64,000 nucleotides of DNA from Bacteroidota bacterium. GTDB lineage: Bacteria; Bacteroidota; Bacteroidia; Flavobacteriales; Flavobacteriaceae. The position numbers were made by a program, and so were the translations under genes. This document shows, piece by piece, positions 55,400 to 64,000 of this stretch. The stretch covers positions 18,481 through 82,480 of the forward strand of contig JAQCIQ010000008.1 in the NCBI GenBank assembly GCA_027592025.1, in the 5' to 3' direction. Below the pieces are notes generated by a model. That model did no database searches, was not told the origin of the DNA, and worked only from the letters and a program-made list of their open reading frames with translations. How positions within the stretch are numbered: position 1 is the stretch's first letter; every line of letters starts with the position of its first letter.

Positions 55400-56056
55400 A
55401 TGACCCAAGACCCTAGAGATATCCAAGAATTAATCGCTCGATTGAACAATGAGATAGAAAATCAAGACTTCTCAGCAGCTCTTTCTACAGCTCGGGATCT
55501 TCACGAGATATTAGTGATTTTGAGACATGAGGCAGCCTTTGTCGATCCAATAATTCCAGAAGCGCCGATTACTCCAGAGGCTGATATTTCGGAGCCTGCC
55601 ATAGAAACGATCAAGGATATTGTCGCTCAAATCGACCCTCAAGTAGAACAAGTTGATTCGATTCTTGACTTTGAACCAGAGTTTTTGGAAATGGACAAAG
55701 ACGAAGACGATTTTGAAGCCTTAACAAAAGACTTTAAGAATCTTCCAGAATTTGACCCTGTCGAATTTGCCCCATCCGCCCCACCAAAAGAAAAAAACCT
55801 GTCACTGAACGAAACCCTTAGGCCGAACAGAATTGCGTTGGATTTGAATGACAGATTGGCCTTTATGAAACATCTATTTGGCGGGAAAAGCGGTGATTTT
55901 GAGCGCATCATTGACATGCTCGACGATCTTGACACTTACGAAGAAGCTGTAGACTTTGTTCAAAGTACAATTAAACCCGATTACAACAATTGGGAGGGTA
56001 AGGCGGAGTACGAAGACCGTTTGATGATGCTCATAGCAAACAAGTTTGGTCAATGA
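55400..56056 (+). CDS. Conserved hypothetical acidic protein
   Basis: This 218-residue acidic protein has a helical N-terminus (about residues 1-45), a Pro/Glu/Ile-rich acidic middle (about 50-130) and a conserved C-terminal domain (LNDRLAFMKHLFGGKSGDFERIIDMLDDLDTYEEA, KPDYNNWEGKAEYEDRLM). I recall this C-terminal pattern in flavobacterial proteins without known function. It overlaps rsmI by four bases (ATGA) and is the first gene of a three-gene plus-strand unit. Confidence 0.8.
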   Translation: MTQDPRDIQELIARLNNEIENQDFSAALSTARDLHEILVILRHEAAFVDPIIPEAPITPEADISEPAIETIKDIVAQIDPQVEQVDSILDFEPEFLEMDKDEDDFEALTKDFKNLPEFDPVEFAPSAPPKEKNLSLNETLRPNRIALDLNDRLAFMKHLFGGKSGDFERIIDMLDDLDTYEEAVDFVQSTIKPDYNNWEGKAEYEDRLMMLIANKFGQ

Positions 56057-56727
56057 GCAAGTTGTACCTGGTTCCTACTCCGATCGGCAATTTGAAAGAC
56101 ATGACTTTTAGGGCTGTTGAAGTGCTCAATTCTGTCGACAAAATTTTAGCTGAAGACACTCGAACTTCTGGAAAACTTTTGAAGCACTACCAGATTGAAA
56201 CCCCAATGCAATCTTATCACATGCACAATGAACACCGAATGATCGAAGGGTTGGTCAAATCTATGGCAGCAGGAACCGTTATGGCCTTGATCAGTGACGC
56301 GGGGACGCCCGCCATTTCTGACCCTGGTTTTCTAATCGTTCGGGCTTGCATCCAAAATAACATCCCAGTAGAATGTCTCCCAGGAGCAACGGCTTTTGTT
56401 CCAGCACTTGTAGATTCAGGTTTGCCCAATGATCGCTTTGCTTTTGAAGGATTTTTACCCCCAAAGAAGGGTCGTCAAACAAGGCTTCAAATGCTGACGG
56501 AGGAATCCAAGACCATGATATTTTATGAAGCGCCTCACAAACTGGTCAAAACGCTTCAAGACCTTGCCAAAGTCCTTGGAGGAGATCGTCAGGCCAGTGT
56601 TTCCAGAGAAATAAGTAAACTTTTCGAAACGCATCAACGCGGTAGTTTAGACGCTTTGAGAATTCATTTCGAACAACATCCTCCCAAAGGAGAAATCGTT
56701 ATTGTTGTTGCGGGTAAAAACAGTTAA
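56053..56727 (+). CDS. rsmI: 16S rRNA (cytidine-1402-2'-O)-methyltransferase
   Basis: RsmI methylates C1402 of 16S rRNA at the ribose with S-adenosylmethionine. Present are LVPTPIGNLKDMTFRAVEVL, AEDTRTSGKLL, ISDAGTPAISDPGF and CLPGATAFVPALVDSGLP. The length of 224 residues is shorter than the E. coli protein (about 286) because the C-terminal domain is trimmed, as is common in Bacteroidota. It precedes recJ by six bases. Confidence 0.94.
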   Translation: MSKLYLVPTPIGNLKDMTFRAVEVLNSVDKILAEDTRTSGKLLKHYQIETPMQSYHMHNEHRMIEGLVKSMAAGTVMALISDAGTPAISDPGFLIVRACIQNNIPVECLPGATAFVPALVDSGLPNDRFAFEGFLPPKKGRQTRLQMLTEESKTMIFYEAPHKLVKTLQDLAKVLGGDRQASVSREISKLFETHQRGSLDALRIHFEQHPPKGEIVIVVAGKNS

Positions 56728-56733
56728 ACGACT

Positions 56734-58419
56734 ATGATTTGGCAATTTAGTCCTCCCACAGACTTTGAAATGACCCACAAATTGATGACCGATTTGGGGG
56801 TTGAAGAGGCTATTGCCACTCTTTTGATTCAAAGAGGCGTTCGTACTTTTGAAGAGGCCAAAACTTTTTTTCGACCCTCCCTTGAACAACTTCATGACCC
56901 CATGCTCATGGCTGACATGTCCAAGGCCATCAATCGAATCAAATTGGCTTTAGATAAGGACGAATTCATCATGGTTTTTGGCGATTATGATGTCGATGGC
57001 ACTACCGCTGTTTCTCTGATGGCCAGTTACCTAAGAAGTAGAACAGACAAGGTGACCACCTACATCCCAGACCGCTATTCTGAGGGGTATGGCTTGTCTC
57101 TTCAAGGCATAGATCTTGCCGCCAACAACGACATCAGCCTTATGATTGTTCTAGACTGTGGGATAAAAGCTGTCGATAAAGTTGCTTATGCCAAAAACCT
57201 AGGAATCGATATCATCATTTGCGATCATCATACTCCTGGAGAAACTATCCCAGATGCTGTTGCCGTTTTGGACCCAAAACGTTCAGATTGCAATTATCCT
57301 TTTAAAGATTTATGCGGTTGTGGTGTTGGGTTCAAACTGATTCAGGGCATTGAACAAAGTGAAGGACATGCGGTAGAGTCCTTAAAGACTTATCTCGATT
57401 TGGTAGCCGTTTCTATCGGTGCCGACATGGTTTCCATGACTGATGAGAACAGAGTGATGACTTATTTTGGTTTACAGCAAATCAACACTGAGCCTAGACC
57501 AGGTCTCAAAGCCTTGATGAGCCCTTTTGATTTGGAAGAATTCAGCAATTCAGATGTTGTATTCAAAATCGCCCCTCGGATTAATGCAGCAGGTCGCATG
57601 GAGCATGGAAATTTTGCTGTTGCCCTGCTTATGGCTCCCAACGAAATCCAAGCACAAGAGTTGGCCGAAAAAATCGAATCTTACAATACTGACAGGAGGG
57701 TTTTAGACCAAGGCATCACCGATGAAGCGCTAACTCAAATCCAAACCAACCGCGAGATTGACCGATTTTCAACAGTGGTCTATAATCCGAATTGGCTCAA
57801 AGGTGTCATTGGAATTGTCGCTTCCCGACTCACTGAAACCCACTACAGACCAACTGTTGTTTTCACCAAAAGCGGCGATCACCTGGTCGCTTCGGCTCGA
57901 TCGGTTAAAGGGTTTGATTTGTACAGCACTTTGGAGGCGTGCAGCGATACCATGGTTCAATTCGGTGGACACAAATATGCAGCGGGACTGACCATTCGAG
58001 AAGATCAATACCACAACTTTAAAACGAAGTTCGAAGAAGAAGTCGCGAGCAGAATTACCAAAACTCAACGCATCCCAACACTAACTGTTGATTTAGAACT
58101 AGACTTTAGTGAAATTACACCAAAATTTTATCGGATTTTAGAGCAGTTTGCTCCATTTGGGCCCGACAATATGACCCCTGTATTCATGAGCAAATCCGTT
58201 GTAGATTCTGGCTTTGGGAAACGCGTTGGCACCAATGGAGATCATCTGAAGTTAAACTTACAGCAATCCGGACATTTGTTTTCCGCAATTGGATTTGGAC
58301 TTGGGGACCAGTTAGAGCGCGTCAAAAATAACACTCCGTTTGACGTGGCTTACACCATAGAGATCAACGAATGGAACGGCAATAAGAGTTTGCAGCTCAA
58401 GCTGAAAGACTTAAAATAA
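56734..58419 (+). CDS. recJ: Single-stranded-DNA exonuclease RecJ
   Basis: RecJ degrades single-stranded DNA 5' to 3' in recombination and mismatch repair. DHH-family motifs are VFGDYDVDGTTAVSL, LDCGIKAVDK, ICDHHTPGE, and in the second domain RINAAGRM and FGGHKYAAGL. The length is 561 residues. It is convergent with lpxH, five bases away. RecJ, AddAB and RNase H are all in this window but not adjacent. Confidence 0.95.
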   Translation: MIWQFSPPTDFEMTHKLMTDLGVEEAIATLLIQRGVRTFEEAKTFFRPSLEQLHDPMLMADMSKAINRIKLALDKDEFIMVFGDYDVDGTTAVSLMASYLRSRTDKVTTYIPDRYSEGYGLSLQGIDLAANNDISLMIVLDCGIKAVDKVAYAKNLGIDIIICDHHTPGETIPDAVAVLDPKRSDCNYPFKDLCGCGVGFKLIQGIEQSEGHAVESLKTYLDLVAVSIGADMVSMTDENRVMTYFGLQQINTEPRPGLKALMSPFDLEEFSNSDVVFKIAPRINAAGRMEHGNFAVALLMAPNEIQAQELAEKIESYNTDRRVLDQGITDEALTQIQTNREIDRFSTVVYNPNWLKGVIGIVASRLTETHYRPTVVFTKSGDHLVASARSVKGFDLYSTLEACSDTMVQFGGHKYAAGLTIREDQYHNFKTKFEEEVASRITKTQRIPTLTVDLELDFSEITPKFYRILEQFAPFGPDNMTPVFMSKSVVDSGFGKRVGTNGDHLKLNLQQSGHLFSAIGFGLGDQLERVKNNTPFDVAYTIEINEWNGNKSLQLKLKDLK

Positions 58420-58424
58420 CTGAT

Positions 58425-59204
58425 CTACTCAAATTTTTTCAAATCAAATTTAGTCCCGTTAAATTGGCCATAGGTATTATGTCCAATCCAATCCCCCAAG
58501 TTGATATAAGTAGCGTTGTCGTTCAATTTGATGTTTAAAGGCATGTGACGGTGGCCAAAGACAAAAATGTCTCGATGGGATTCGCTCAACTTACGCCGAC
58601 AATATTGTACCAACCACTCTGTATTCTCTCCTTCAAATTTGACATCTTCTTTTCCTGAAATCAGCTTGTTCTTGACCGAAAGATATTGGGCTATCTTCAC
58701 GCCTATATCGGGGTGTAGCCATTTAAAACACCATTTGAAAAACGGGTTAGTGACTACTTTTTTAAACCTTTTGTAGCCCTTGTCGTGAGGACCTAGTCCG
58801 TCGCCATGACCAATAAAAAAGTGCTTTTCGCCGATCAAAAATTCTTGAGGGCTATGAAATACTTTTATGTTGAGTTCTTCTTCAAAATAACCATTCATCC
58901 ACAAATCGTGATTGCCCGAAAAGAAGTAAATCTGAATTCCAGAATCCGAGAGTTCAGCCAATTTTCCCAAAACTCGGGTAAATCCTTTGGGGATTACCGT
59001 GCCATATTCGAACCAGAAATCGAAAAGGTCTCCCAACAAAAATAGGACTTCTGCATCGCCTTTGATGCTATCCAACCAGGCGACAAAATGTTTTTCTCTT
59101 GTTCGGCTTTCAGCCAAAGTAGGCGCTCCCAAATGATTGTCTGAAGCAAAAAACACTTGTTTGCCTTGGGTTAACGGGATTCTTGTCGCAAGAGTCATCT
59201 CCAT
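58425..59204 (-). CDS. lpxH: UDP-2,3-diacylglucosamine diphosphatase
   Basis: LpxH releases UMP from UDP-diacylglucosamine in lipid A synthesis. Metallophosphoesterase motifs are FASDNHLGAP, LLGDLFDFWFEYG, FSGNHDLW, FIGHGDGLG and FGHRHMP. The FDFWFEY segment and the lipid-binding insertion with GHGDGLGPHDKGYK fit the flavobacterial form. I use the ATG at 59204, five bases after the queD stop; an ATG at 59198 is also possible. The length is 259 residues. Confidence 0.9.
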   Translation of the reverse strand: MEMTLATRIPLTQGKQVFFASDNHLGAPTLAESRTREKHFVAWLDSIKGDAEVLFLLGDLFDFWFEYGTVIPKGFTRVLGKLAELSDSGIQIYFFSGNHDLWMNGYFEEELNIKVFHSPQEFLIGEKHFFIGHGDGLGPHDKGYKRFKKVVTNPFFKWCFKWLHPDIGVKIAQYLSVKNKLISGKEDVKFEGENTEWLVQYCRRKLSESHRDIFVFGHRHMPLNIKLNDNATYINLGDWIGHNTYGQFNGTKFDLKKFE

Positions 59205-59208
59205 TTTA

Positions 59209-59664
59209 TTACTTAGAATTATCTGTGGCAACCCATTCGGCAAAGGCGGTTTCCGTTTCTTGAAGTTTCACAGAAAAAAGTTGGATGTGTTCTGGCAAAT
59301 TGGCCGCAATGGTCTTGGCAAAATCAACCACCATGCATTCACTTGTGGGCTGATAATCCACTAAAAGAACATTGTGTCCTTCATTCTGTAAGGTGCGCGC
59401 CAAATGAACATGTGGTGTGTTTTTATTGAACACCGTAGCGTGATCAAACACATCAACGATCTCTCTTTTCACAATGGCTTTCAGGTCTCCAAAATCCATC
59501 ACCATACCATTTTTGACGTGGTCGGCGTCAGAAATAGGTTGCCCAATGACAGTTACTGACAGCTTGTAACTGTGTCCATGCACATTGCGACATTTGCCGT
59601 CATAGCCGAATAAGGCGTGCCCTGTTTCGAAAGTAAATTGCTTGGTGATGCGAACCGTATCCAT
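59209..59664 (-). CDS. queD: 6-carboxytetrahydropterin synthase
   Basis: QueD makes 6-carboxytetrahydropterin for queuosine; the same fold gives pyruvoyl-tetrahydropterin synthases. Zinc and catalytic residues are in ETGHALFGYDGKCRNVHGHSYKL (Cys, HGH), FDHATVFN and PTSECMVVDFA. I use the ATG at 59664 (MDTVRITKQF), 151 residues. The longer frame start at 59682 lies inside the TAAATTTG promoter element at 59687-59680 and is therefore unlikely. No other queuosine gene is near. Confidence 0.88.
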   Translation of the reverse strand: MDTVRITKQFTFETGHALFGYDGKCRNVHGHSYKLSVTVIGQPISDADHVKNGMVMDFGDLKAIVKREIVDVFDHATVFNKNTPHVHLARTLQNEGHNVLLVDYQPTSECMVVDFAKTIAANLPEHIQLFSVKLQETETAFAEWVATDNSK

Positions 59665-59679
59665 CCTATTCCTTTGCTG

Positions 59680-59687
59680 CAAATTTA
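59680..59687 (-). promoter_or_regulatory. Promoter -7 element of queD-lpxH
   Basis: The minus strand reads TAAATTTG followed by C (TAnnTTTG), 15 bases before the queD ATG. A TTG lies 12 bases upstream, shorter than usual. Confidence 0.4.
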
Positions 59688-59792
59688 CATTATTCTCCTC
59701 AAGAATGATTTAAAGCCCAGCAAAACTCATTCTAGAACAGGAAATTTAGTGTCTAAATTTTAGAATATTATGTATATTGCGCCTCCAAATAT

Positions 59793-59866
59793 GGGGCATT
59801 AGCTCAGCTGGCTAGAGCGTTTGGCTGGCAGCCAAAAGGTCATCGGTTCGACTCCGATATGCTCCA
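59793..59866 (+). tRNA. tRNA-Ala (anticodon GGC)
   Basis: A 74-base cloverleaf is visible: acceptor GGGGCAT/ATGCTCC with the G3-T70 wobble pair that marks alanine tRNAs, D-arm GCTC/GAGC, anticodon stem TTTGG/CCAAA with loop CTGGCAG (anticodon GGC, reading GCC), and T-arm ATCGG-TTCGACT-CCGAT. The discriminator is A. CCA is not encoded. Confidence 0.97.
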
Positions 59867-59870
59867 CAGG

Positions 59871-59897
59871 AAAACCCACTCAATGAGTGGGTTTTTT
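59871..59897 (+). terminator. Terminator of the tRNA-Ala gene
   Basis: AAAACCCACTCA and TGAGTGGGTTTTTT form a strong hairpin four bases after the tRNA, followed by GTTTTTTG. It isolates the tRNA as a single-gene unit. Confidence 0.88.
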
Positions 59898-59990
59898 GTT
59901 TTTTGCCACAAACGGATTCCTAACAATAGTTTTAGTAATGAGAATTGTTTAAATAATTTATCCATATCTTAGGTTCTTTCAACAAGGACT

Positions 59991-61328
59991 ATGAAACAGC
60001 TGTTTTTTCTTCTGCTTGGCCTATCACTTTCCTCCCAAGCTCAATTGATTTTACCCGAACGAGAAAGGGCCAAGGTGGTAGATGAAATTCTCAAAGAGCG
60101 ATTCGAAACCCTATTGCCAGAGCTTATGGATCGCACTGGCATAGATATGTGGGTGTTGATTTCTCGAGAATATAACGAAGACCCTGTTCTTAAAAACATG
60201 CTTCCAGCCACTTGGCTCAATGCCCGAAGAAGAACCATTATTCTTTTTTATCGAGATTCTAAAAAGAACACCATTGACAAGTTAGCGGTAGCGCGCTACA
60301 ATTTTGGAGAAAACATTCAATCTGCTTGGGACAAAGACAAGCAGCCCAATCAATGGCAAAGGCTTATGGAGTTGATCGAAGAACGCAACCCAAAAACCAT
60401 TGGACTGAATTATTCCGAACATTTCAATATTGCTGATGGTTTAGATCATACGGACTTCAAAGAGTTTATGACCTACCTTCCCAAGAAATTTCAAAACAAA
60501 GTGGTGTCGGCGCAGCCCTTGGCAACCGCTTGGATTGAAACAAGAACCGAGCGCGAAATGGCCCTTTATTCTCATTTGGTGAACATCACCCACGACATCA
60601 TTGCCGAGGCCTTTTCGGAAAAAGTCATCACCCCTGGCATCACCACTACAACAGACGTGGAATGGTGGATGAGGGATAAGGTAACTCAACTCGGTCTGGA
60701 AACTTGGTTTCATCCTTCAGTCGATATTCAGCGTTCACAGGAGGTGATGGGCGATCACCTCTATGCCTTTTCGAATCGACCGCAAGAAAACATCATCCTC
60801 CCTGGAGATTTGGTTCATTGTGATTTTGGCATCACCTACCTGAGGCTCAATACCGATTGCCAAGAATTGGTCTACATCCTCAAACCTTTTGAAACAGAAG
60901 CTCCTGAGTATTTAACCCAAGCCTTGGCCAAAGGCAACCTGCTTCAAGACCTCCTCACTAGCAATTTTAAATCAGGCGATTCTGGGAATACCATACTAAA
61001 AAACACCTTAGAACAAGCTAAAGCCGAAGGTCTTCAACCCTCGGTCTACACCCACCCACTAGGCAGTTACGGCCATTCATCGGGTCCAACCATTGGTATG
61101 TGGGACGCTCAGGAGGGTGTGCCAGTTAACGGCGACTATCCGTTGTATCCGAACACGGTTTATGCCATTGAACTCAATACCACAGTTCATATTGAAGCAT
61201 GGCAAAGAGACATTAGAATCATGCTAGAAGAAGCTGGATTTTTTGGCAAAGACGGTTTCCGCTATGTCAGTGGCCGTCAAACTAAACTTTTAACAATTCC
61301 AAGAACTCAAAACCACTTGGGCGAATAA
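59991..61328 (+). CDS. Exported M24-family metallopeptidase (Xaa-Pro aminopeptidase-like)
   Basis: A signal peptide (MKQLFFLLLGLSLSSQAQ) is followed by an N-terminal domain (about residues 20-185) and a pita-bread peptidase domain. Likely metal ligands are Asp in LVHCDFGITY, Asp in LNTDCQE, His in GSYGHSSGP, Glu in AIELNT and Glu in MLEEAG. It probably removes N-terminal residues from peptides in the periplasm or outside. The length is 445 residues. The next gene starts 15 bases after its stop. Confidence 0.85.
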   Translation: MKQLFFLLLGLSLSSQAQLILPERERAKVVDEILKERFETLLPELMDRTGIDMWVLISREYNEDPVLKNMLPATWLNARRRTIILFYRDSKKNTIDKLAVARYNFGENIQSAWDKDKQPNQWQRLMELIEERNPKTIGLNYSEHFNIADGLDHTDFKEFMTYLPKKFQNKVVSAQPLATAWIETRTEREMALYSHLVNITHDIIAEAFSEKVITPGITTTTDVEWWMRDKVTQLGLETWFHPSVDIQRSQEVMGDHLYAFSNRPQENIILPGDLVHCDFGITYLRLNTDCQELVYILKPFETEAPEYLTQALAKGNLLQDLLTSNFKSGDSGNTILKNTLEQAKAEGLQPSVYTHPLGSYGHSSGPTIGMWDAQEGVPVNGDYPLYPNTVYAIELNTTVHIEAWQRDIRIMLEEAGFFGKDGFRYVSGRQTKLLTIPRTQNHLGE

Positions 61329-61343
61329 TTTAACTCATTAACC

Positions 61344-63746
61344 ATGACACGATTCTTTTTATTTTCCATTGCATTGCTTTCGCAATTCCTCTGGGCTCAA
61401 CCCGACCTCAGCAAGGCCACCAAATCCTATTCAGGATATTTTGATTTCTATTATTTCGAAGATACAGACCAAATATTTCTGGAAGTAGCCAATCTCGGTG
61501 AGGAGTTTTTATATGTCAATGCTTTGAGTCAAGGGCTGGGAAGTAACGACATTGGCTTAGACAGAGGTCAGCTTGGCGCTACACAAGTAGTTTACTTTCA
61601 AAAAGCAGGGAACAAATTGATGTTGATCCAGCCTAATCAAGAATTTAGAGCCATAACAGACAACGCTGCGGAAAAAAAATCCGTTAGAGAAGCCTTCGCT
61701 AAATCGGTCTTATTTGGATTCCCTATTGTCAAAAAAACGGCCAAAGGCTATTTGATTGATCTGACGCCATTCCTTGTCCAAGACAGTCATGGAGTTGCTG
61801 GACGTCTGAAGGGATCGGGACAAGGCAGTTATAGCTTAGACAATAGTCGTTCGGCCCTAGCCTTAGATCAAACCAAGGCCTTCCCTAAAAATGTAGAATT
61901 TGACGCCATGCTGACGTTCAGCGGCAGTGCAACGGGCAATTATATTCGGTCAGTTGCCCCGAACGCTGACTTCGTAACAGCCTATCAGCACCATTCATTC
62001 ATCGAACTTCCCGACGACGATTTTGAGCTTCGTGCCTATGATCCTAGAAGTGGAAGCTATCCTTTTTCATACATGGATTATGCGACTCCCGTCAATCAAT
62101 CCATCACCAAACGCTACACAACGCGCCATCGATTAGAAAAGAAATTTCCTGACCAAGCCATGAGCGAAGCTTTGGAGCCCATTATCTACTACCTCGATCC
62201 TGGAACGCCTGAACCTGTCCGCTCGGCCCTTCTCGAAGGGGCTAGTTGGTGGAATCAAGCCTTTGAAGCAGCGGGCTATATCAATGCCTTTCAGGTAAAA
62301 ATGCTGCCCGAAGATGCTGATCCTTTAGACATTCGTTATAACGTGATTCAATGGGTACACCGCTCAACTAGAGGGTGGAGCTATGGTGCGAGTGTGGCCG
62401 ACCCTCGGACTGGAGAAATCATCAAGGGCCATGTGAGTTTGGGCAGTCTTAGAATTAGACAAGATTATTTGATAGCTCAAGGATTGTCAAAAGCTCCTTT
62501 TGCAGAAAATGGAACTGGAGATAGCGCGATGATGGAATTGGCGTTAGCCCGCATTCGACAACTATCGGCTCATGAAGTTGGTCATACTTTAGGGTTTCAA
62601 CACAACTTTGCGGCCAGCACCAATAATCGCGCTTCGGTCATGGACTACCCTCACCCTTTAATTTCTCTTAAAAACGACCAAATCGTTTTCGATGATGCCT
62701 ACGACACTGGCATTGGCGAATGGGACAAGGCGACTGTAGCGTATTCATACTCTGATTTTGCCGAAGGCATTGACGAGACCAAAGCGCTCAATGACCTCCT
62801 GAACAAAGCCTATGCGAGTGGATTGAGGTACATTTCGGACAGCGATGCAAGGGCTGCTGGCGGTGCACATCCTTATGCGCATTTGTGGGATGGTGGCGCA
62901 TCGGCCTCAGAGGAATTAACGCGTGTGATGGCGGTTAGAAAAAAAGCCATTGAGCAGTTTTCTTTGGATAACATCAAATCGGGAGAGGCTGTTTCTGTTC
63001 TTGAAGATGTGTTTGCCCCTATTTATTTTTTCCACAGATATCAGGCTGAAGCTGCATCTAAATTGATCGGTGGAGTGGCATACCAATACGCTACCAAAGA
63101 GGATTTAGAATCCCCCAAGCCTGTCGATCCTACCGAACAGCGATCGACCTTATCGGCAATTCTGAAAACCCTTCAGGCAAGCGAATTAGCTATTCCAAAA
63201 GCCCAATTGGCATTATTTCCTCCTCGATCACCCGGTTACGAAAGATCTCGTGAGAGTTTTAAAAGCCAACTCGGTCCTGTTTTTGATCCAATGGGAGCGG
63301 CTTCTACGGCAGCCGATTTTACCTTAGGCTTCTTGTTTCGTCCCGAACGAGCCTCTCGTCTAGTCCTTCAAAAAGCTCAAGACCCCAACCAACTTGACGT
63401 GACTGAAATGACCCAATCCGTTCTAGCTCATGTCAAAAACACCACCTATTCGGATCCTTATTTACAAGAAGTTCAAAATAGCATCAATACTCAAATATTG
63501 AGTCATTTATTTGTATTAACTCAAAACGACAGTGCCTATCCTCAAGTGGGAATGGCGGTCATGACAGCATTGAAAAACTTTAGATCAGACATTGGAGGAA
63601 GTAAAAAAACAACCTCAGAACAACAATTTGTTCTGTCCCTATTGGATCGTTTTTTTAGCAATCCAAGCGCCTTCCATCCCGTTGAGAGTCCCAACATTCC
63701 TGATGGATCACCCATTGGTAGTGATTGGTGCAGTTTTAATAAATAA
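61344..63746 (+). CDS. Exported zinc metalloprotease (DUF5117/DUF4953 type)
   Basis: A signal peptide (MTRFFLFSIALLSQFLWAQ) precedes a DUF5117-like region (about residues 25-290) and a zincin domain with HEVGHTLGFQH at residues 410-420, the extended HExxHxxGxxH zinc site. MDYPHP downstream may be the Met-turn region. The length is 800 residues. The natural substrate is unknown. It is flanked by an exported M24 peptidase and an exported amidohydrolase on the same strand, so a shared role in peptide use outside the cell is likely. Confidence 0.87.
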   Translation: MTRFFLFSIALLSQFLWAQPDLSKATKSYSGYFDFYYFEDTDQIFLEVANLGEEFLYVNALSQGLGSNDIGLDRGQLGATQVVYFQKAGNKLMLIQPNQEFRAITDNAAEKKSVREAFAKSVLFGFPIVKKTAKGYLIDLTPFLVQDSHGVAGRLKGSGQGSYSLDNSRSALALDQTKAFPKNVEFDAMLTFSGSATGNYIRSVAPNADFVTAYQHHSFIELPDDDFELRAYDPRSGSYPFSYMDYATPVNQSITKRYTTRHRLEKKFPDQAMSEALEPIIYYLDPGTPEPVRSALLEGASWWNQAFEAAGYINAFQVKMLPEDADPLDIRYNVIQWVHRSTRGWSYGASVADPRTGEIIKGHVSLGSLRIRQDYLIAQGLSKAPFAENGTGDSAMMELALARIRQLSAHEVGHTLGFQHNFAASTNNRASVMDYPHPLISLKNDQIVFDDAYDTGIGEWDKATVAYSYSDFAEGIDETKALNDLLNKAYASGLRYISDSDARAAGGAHPYAHLWDGGASASEELTRVMAVRKKAIEQFSLDNIKSGEAVSVLEDVFAPIYFFHRYQAEAASKLIGGVAYQYATKEDLESPKPVDPTEQRSTLSAILKTLQASELAIPKAQLALFPPRSPGYERSRESFKSQLGPVFDPMGAASTAADFTLGFLFRPERASRLVLQKAQDPNQLDVTEMTQSVLAHVKNTTYSDPYLQEVQNSINTQILSHLFVLTQNDSAYPQVGMAVMTALKNFRSDIGGSKKTTSEQQFVLSLLDRFFSNPSAFHPVESPNIPDGSPIGSDWCSFNK

Positions 63747-63756
63747 TTAAATTATC

Positions 63757-64000
63757 ATGAAATCTATATCGTTTTTTATCCTTACCGTCTTCTTGTCTAT
63801 TAATGTACATTCCCAAGACAATTATTTGGGGGAGGGACCCTTCAATCAGTTAATCATTAGAGGGGTAACCTTGATTAACGGGGACGGATCTCCGCCTCGA
63901 GGACCCATTGATATTGTAGTTGAAAACAACATCATCAAGCAAATTCAAGTAGTGGGTTATCCTGGTGTAGCCATCAATGAGGCTTACCGACCTAAACTCA
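63757..64000 (+). CDS. Exported amidohydrolase (5' part, cut by the window edge)
   Basis: Eighty-one codons are visible from the ATG at 63757: a signal peptide (MKSISFFILTVFLSINVHSQ) and then LIIRGVTLINGDGSPPRGPIDIVVENNIIKQI, the opening beta-sandwich of metal-dependent amidohydrolases of the imidazolonepropionase/dipeptidase type. The metal-binding HxH motif would lie beyond the edge. It follows the metalloprotease by 10 bases. Confidence 0.8.
   Translation, partial: MKSISFFILTVFLSINVHSQDNYLGEGPFNQLIIRGVTLINGDGSPPRGPIDIVVENNIIKQIQVVGYPGVAINEAYRPKL

Noticed and set aside
59793..59897. tRNA gene as an integration site of a mobile element
   Set aside because: No integrase, direct repeat of the tRNA 3' end or foreign-looking genes follow; a normal terminator and exported hydrolases come next.

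Overview
The window looks like a chromosomal segment of a member of the Bacteroidota, most likely a marine-type Flavobacteriales. I infer this from the gene families and their order, not from any search. The indicators are the acpP-fabF-rnc-(IPExxxVDY protein)-pyk order, the DUF177-rpmF-fabH-accB-accC cluster, a complete MoxR/Bat operon, a split AddAB pair, an OmpA protein with thrombospondin type 3 repeats, almost no Shine-Dalgarno sequences, and many TAnnTTTG promoter elements of the Bacteroidota type. Coding density is high and most genes are housekeeping. I see no prophage, insertion sequence, integron, CRISPR array or secondary-metabolite cluster.

Layout. 1-3.3 kb: a metB-type gene cut by the left edge, a divergent ArsC/Spx-like protein, then yicC-gmk-nadD. 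3.3-10.7 kb: a phosphate and polyphosphate block with two tandem PPK2 kinases, a PiT transporter with a PhoU-like tail, a phosphate-selective porin and a Na/Pi cotransporter. Two of these five genes carry one in-frame stop in otherwise intact reading frames: TAG in the first PPK2, and TGA in the porin signal peptide. 11-15 kb: gpsA, a GNAT acetyltransferase, a YfiT/DinB protein, pheS, a conserved hypothetical and cvpA. 15.1-24 kb: one minus-strand operon in the order moxR, DUF58, a BatD-like protein, batA, batB, batC, batD, batE. 24-31.7 kb: an AlbA_2 protein, an aldehyde dehydrogenase, a CYTH protein, pyk, an IPExxxVDY protein, rnc, fabF and acpP. 31.8-36.8 kb: purN, RNase H, a PfkB kinase, a long PurF-like protein and superoxide dismutase. 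36.9-45.6 kb: an AddA-like helicase-nuclease, kbl, ompA and an AddB-like nuclease. 45.6-51.6 kb: ribE, pdxA, an orphan ORF, tdk, alr, asd and an FAD oxidoreductase. 51.6-55.3 kb: accC, accB, fabH, rpmF and DUF177. 55.4-59.7 kb: a hypothetical, rsmI, recJ, lpxH and queD. 59.8-64 kb: tRNA-Ala(GGC), then three exported enzymes in a row (M24 peptidase, zinc metalloprotease, and an amidohydrolase cut by the right edge).

How the genes fit together. The 3.3-10.7 kb block covers phosphate entry through the outer membrane (porin), transport across the inner membrane by two unrelated carriers that each end in a PhoU-like module, and nucleotide/polyphosphate interconversion (PPK2). The MoxR/Bat operon encodes an AAA+ ATPase together with membrane-anchored VWA and TPR proteins of the cell envelope. 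Fatty-acid initiation (accB, accC, fabH) and elongation (acpP, fabF) sit in two separate clusters, each linked to a translation or RNA gene (rpmF, rnc). Many starts were moved downstream of the longest possible ORF, using family N-termini, signal peptides, stop-start spacing and nearby promoter elements.
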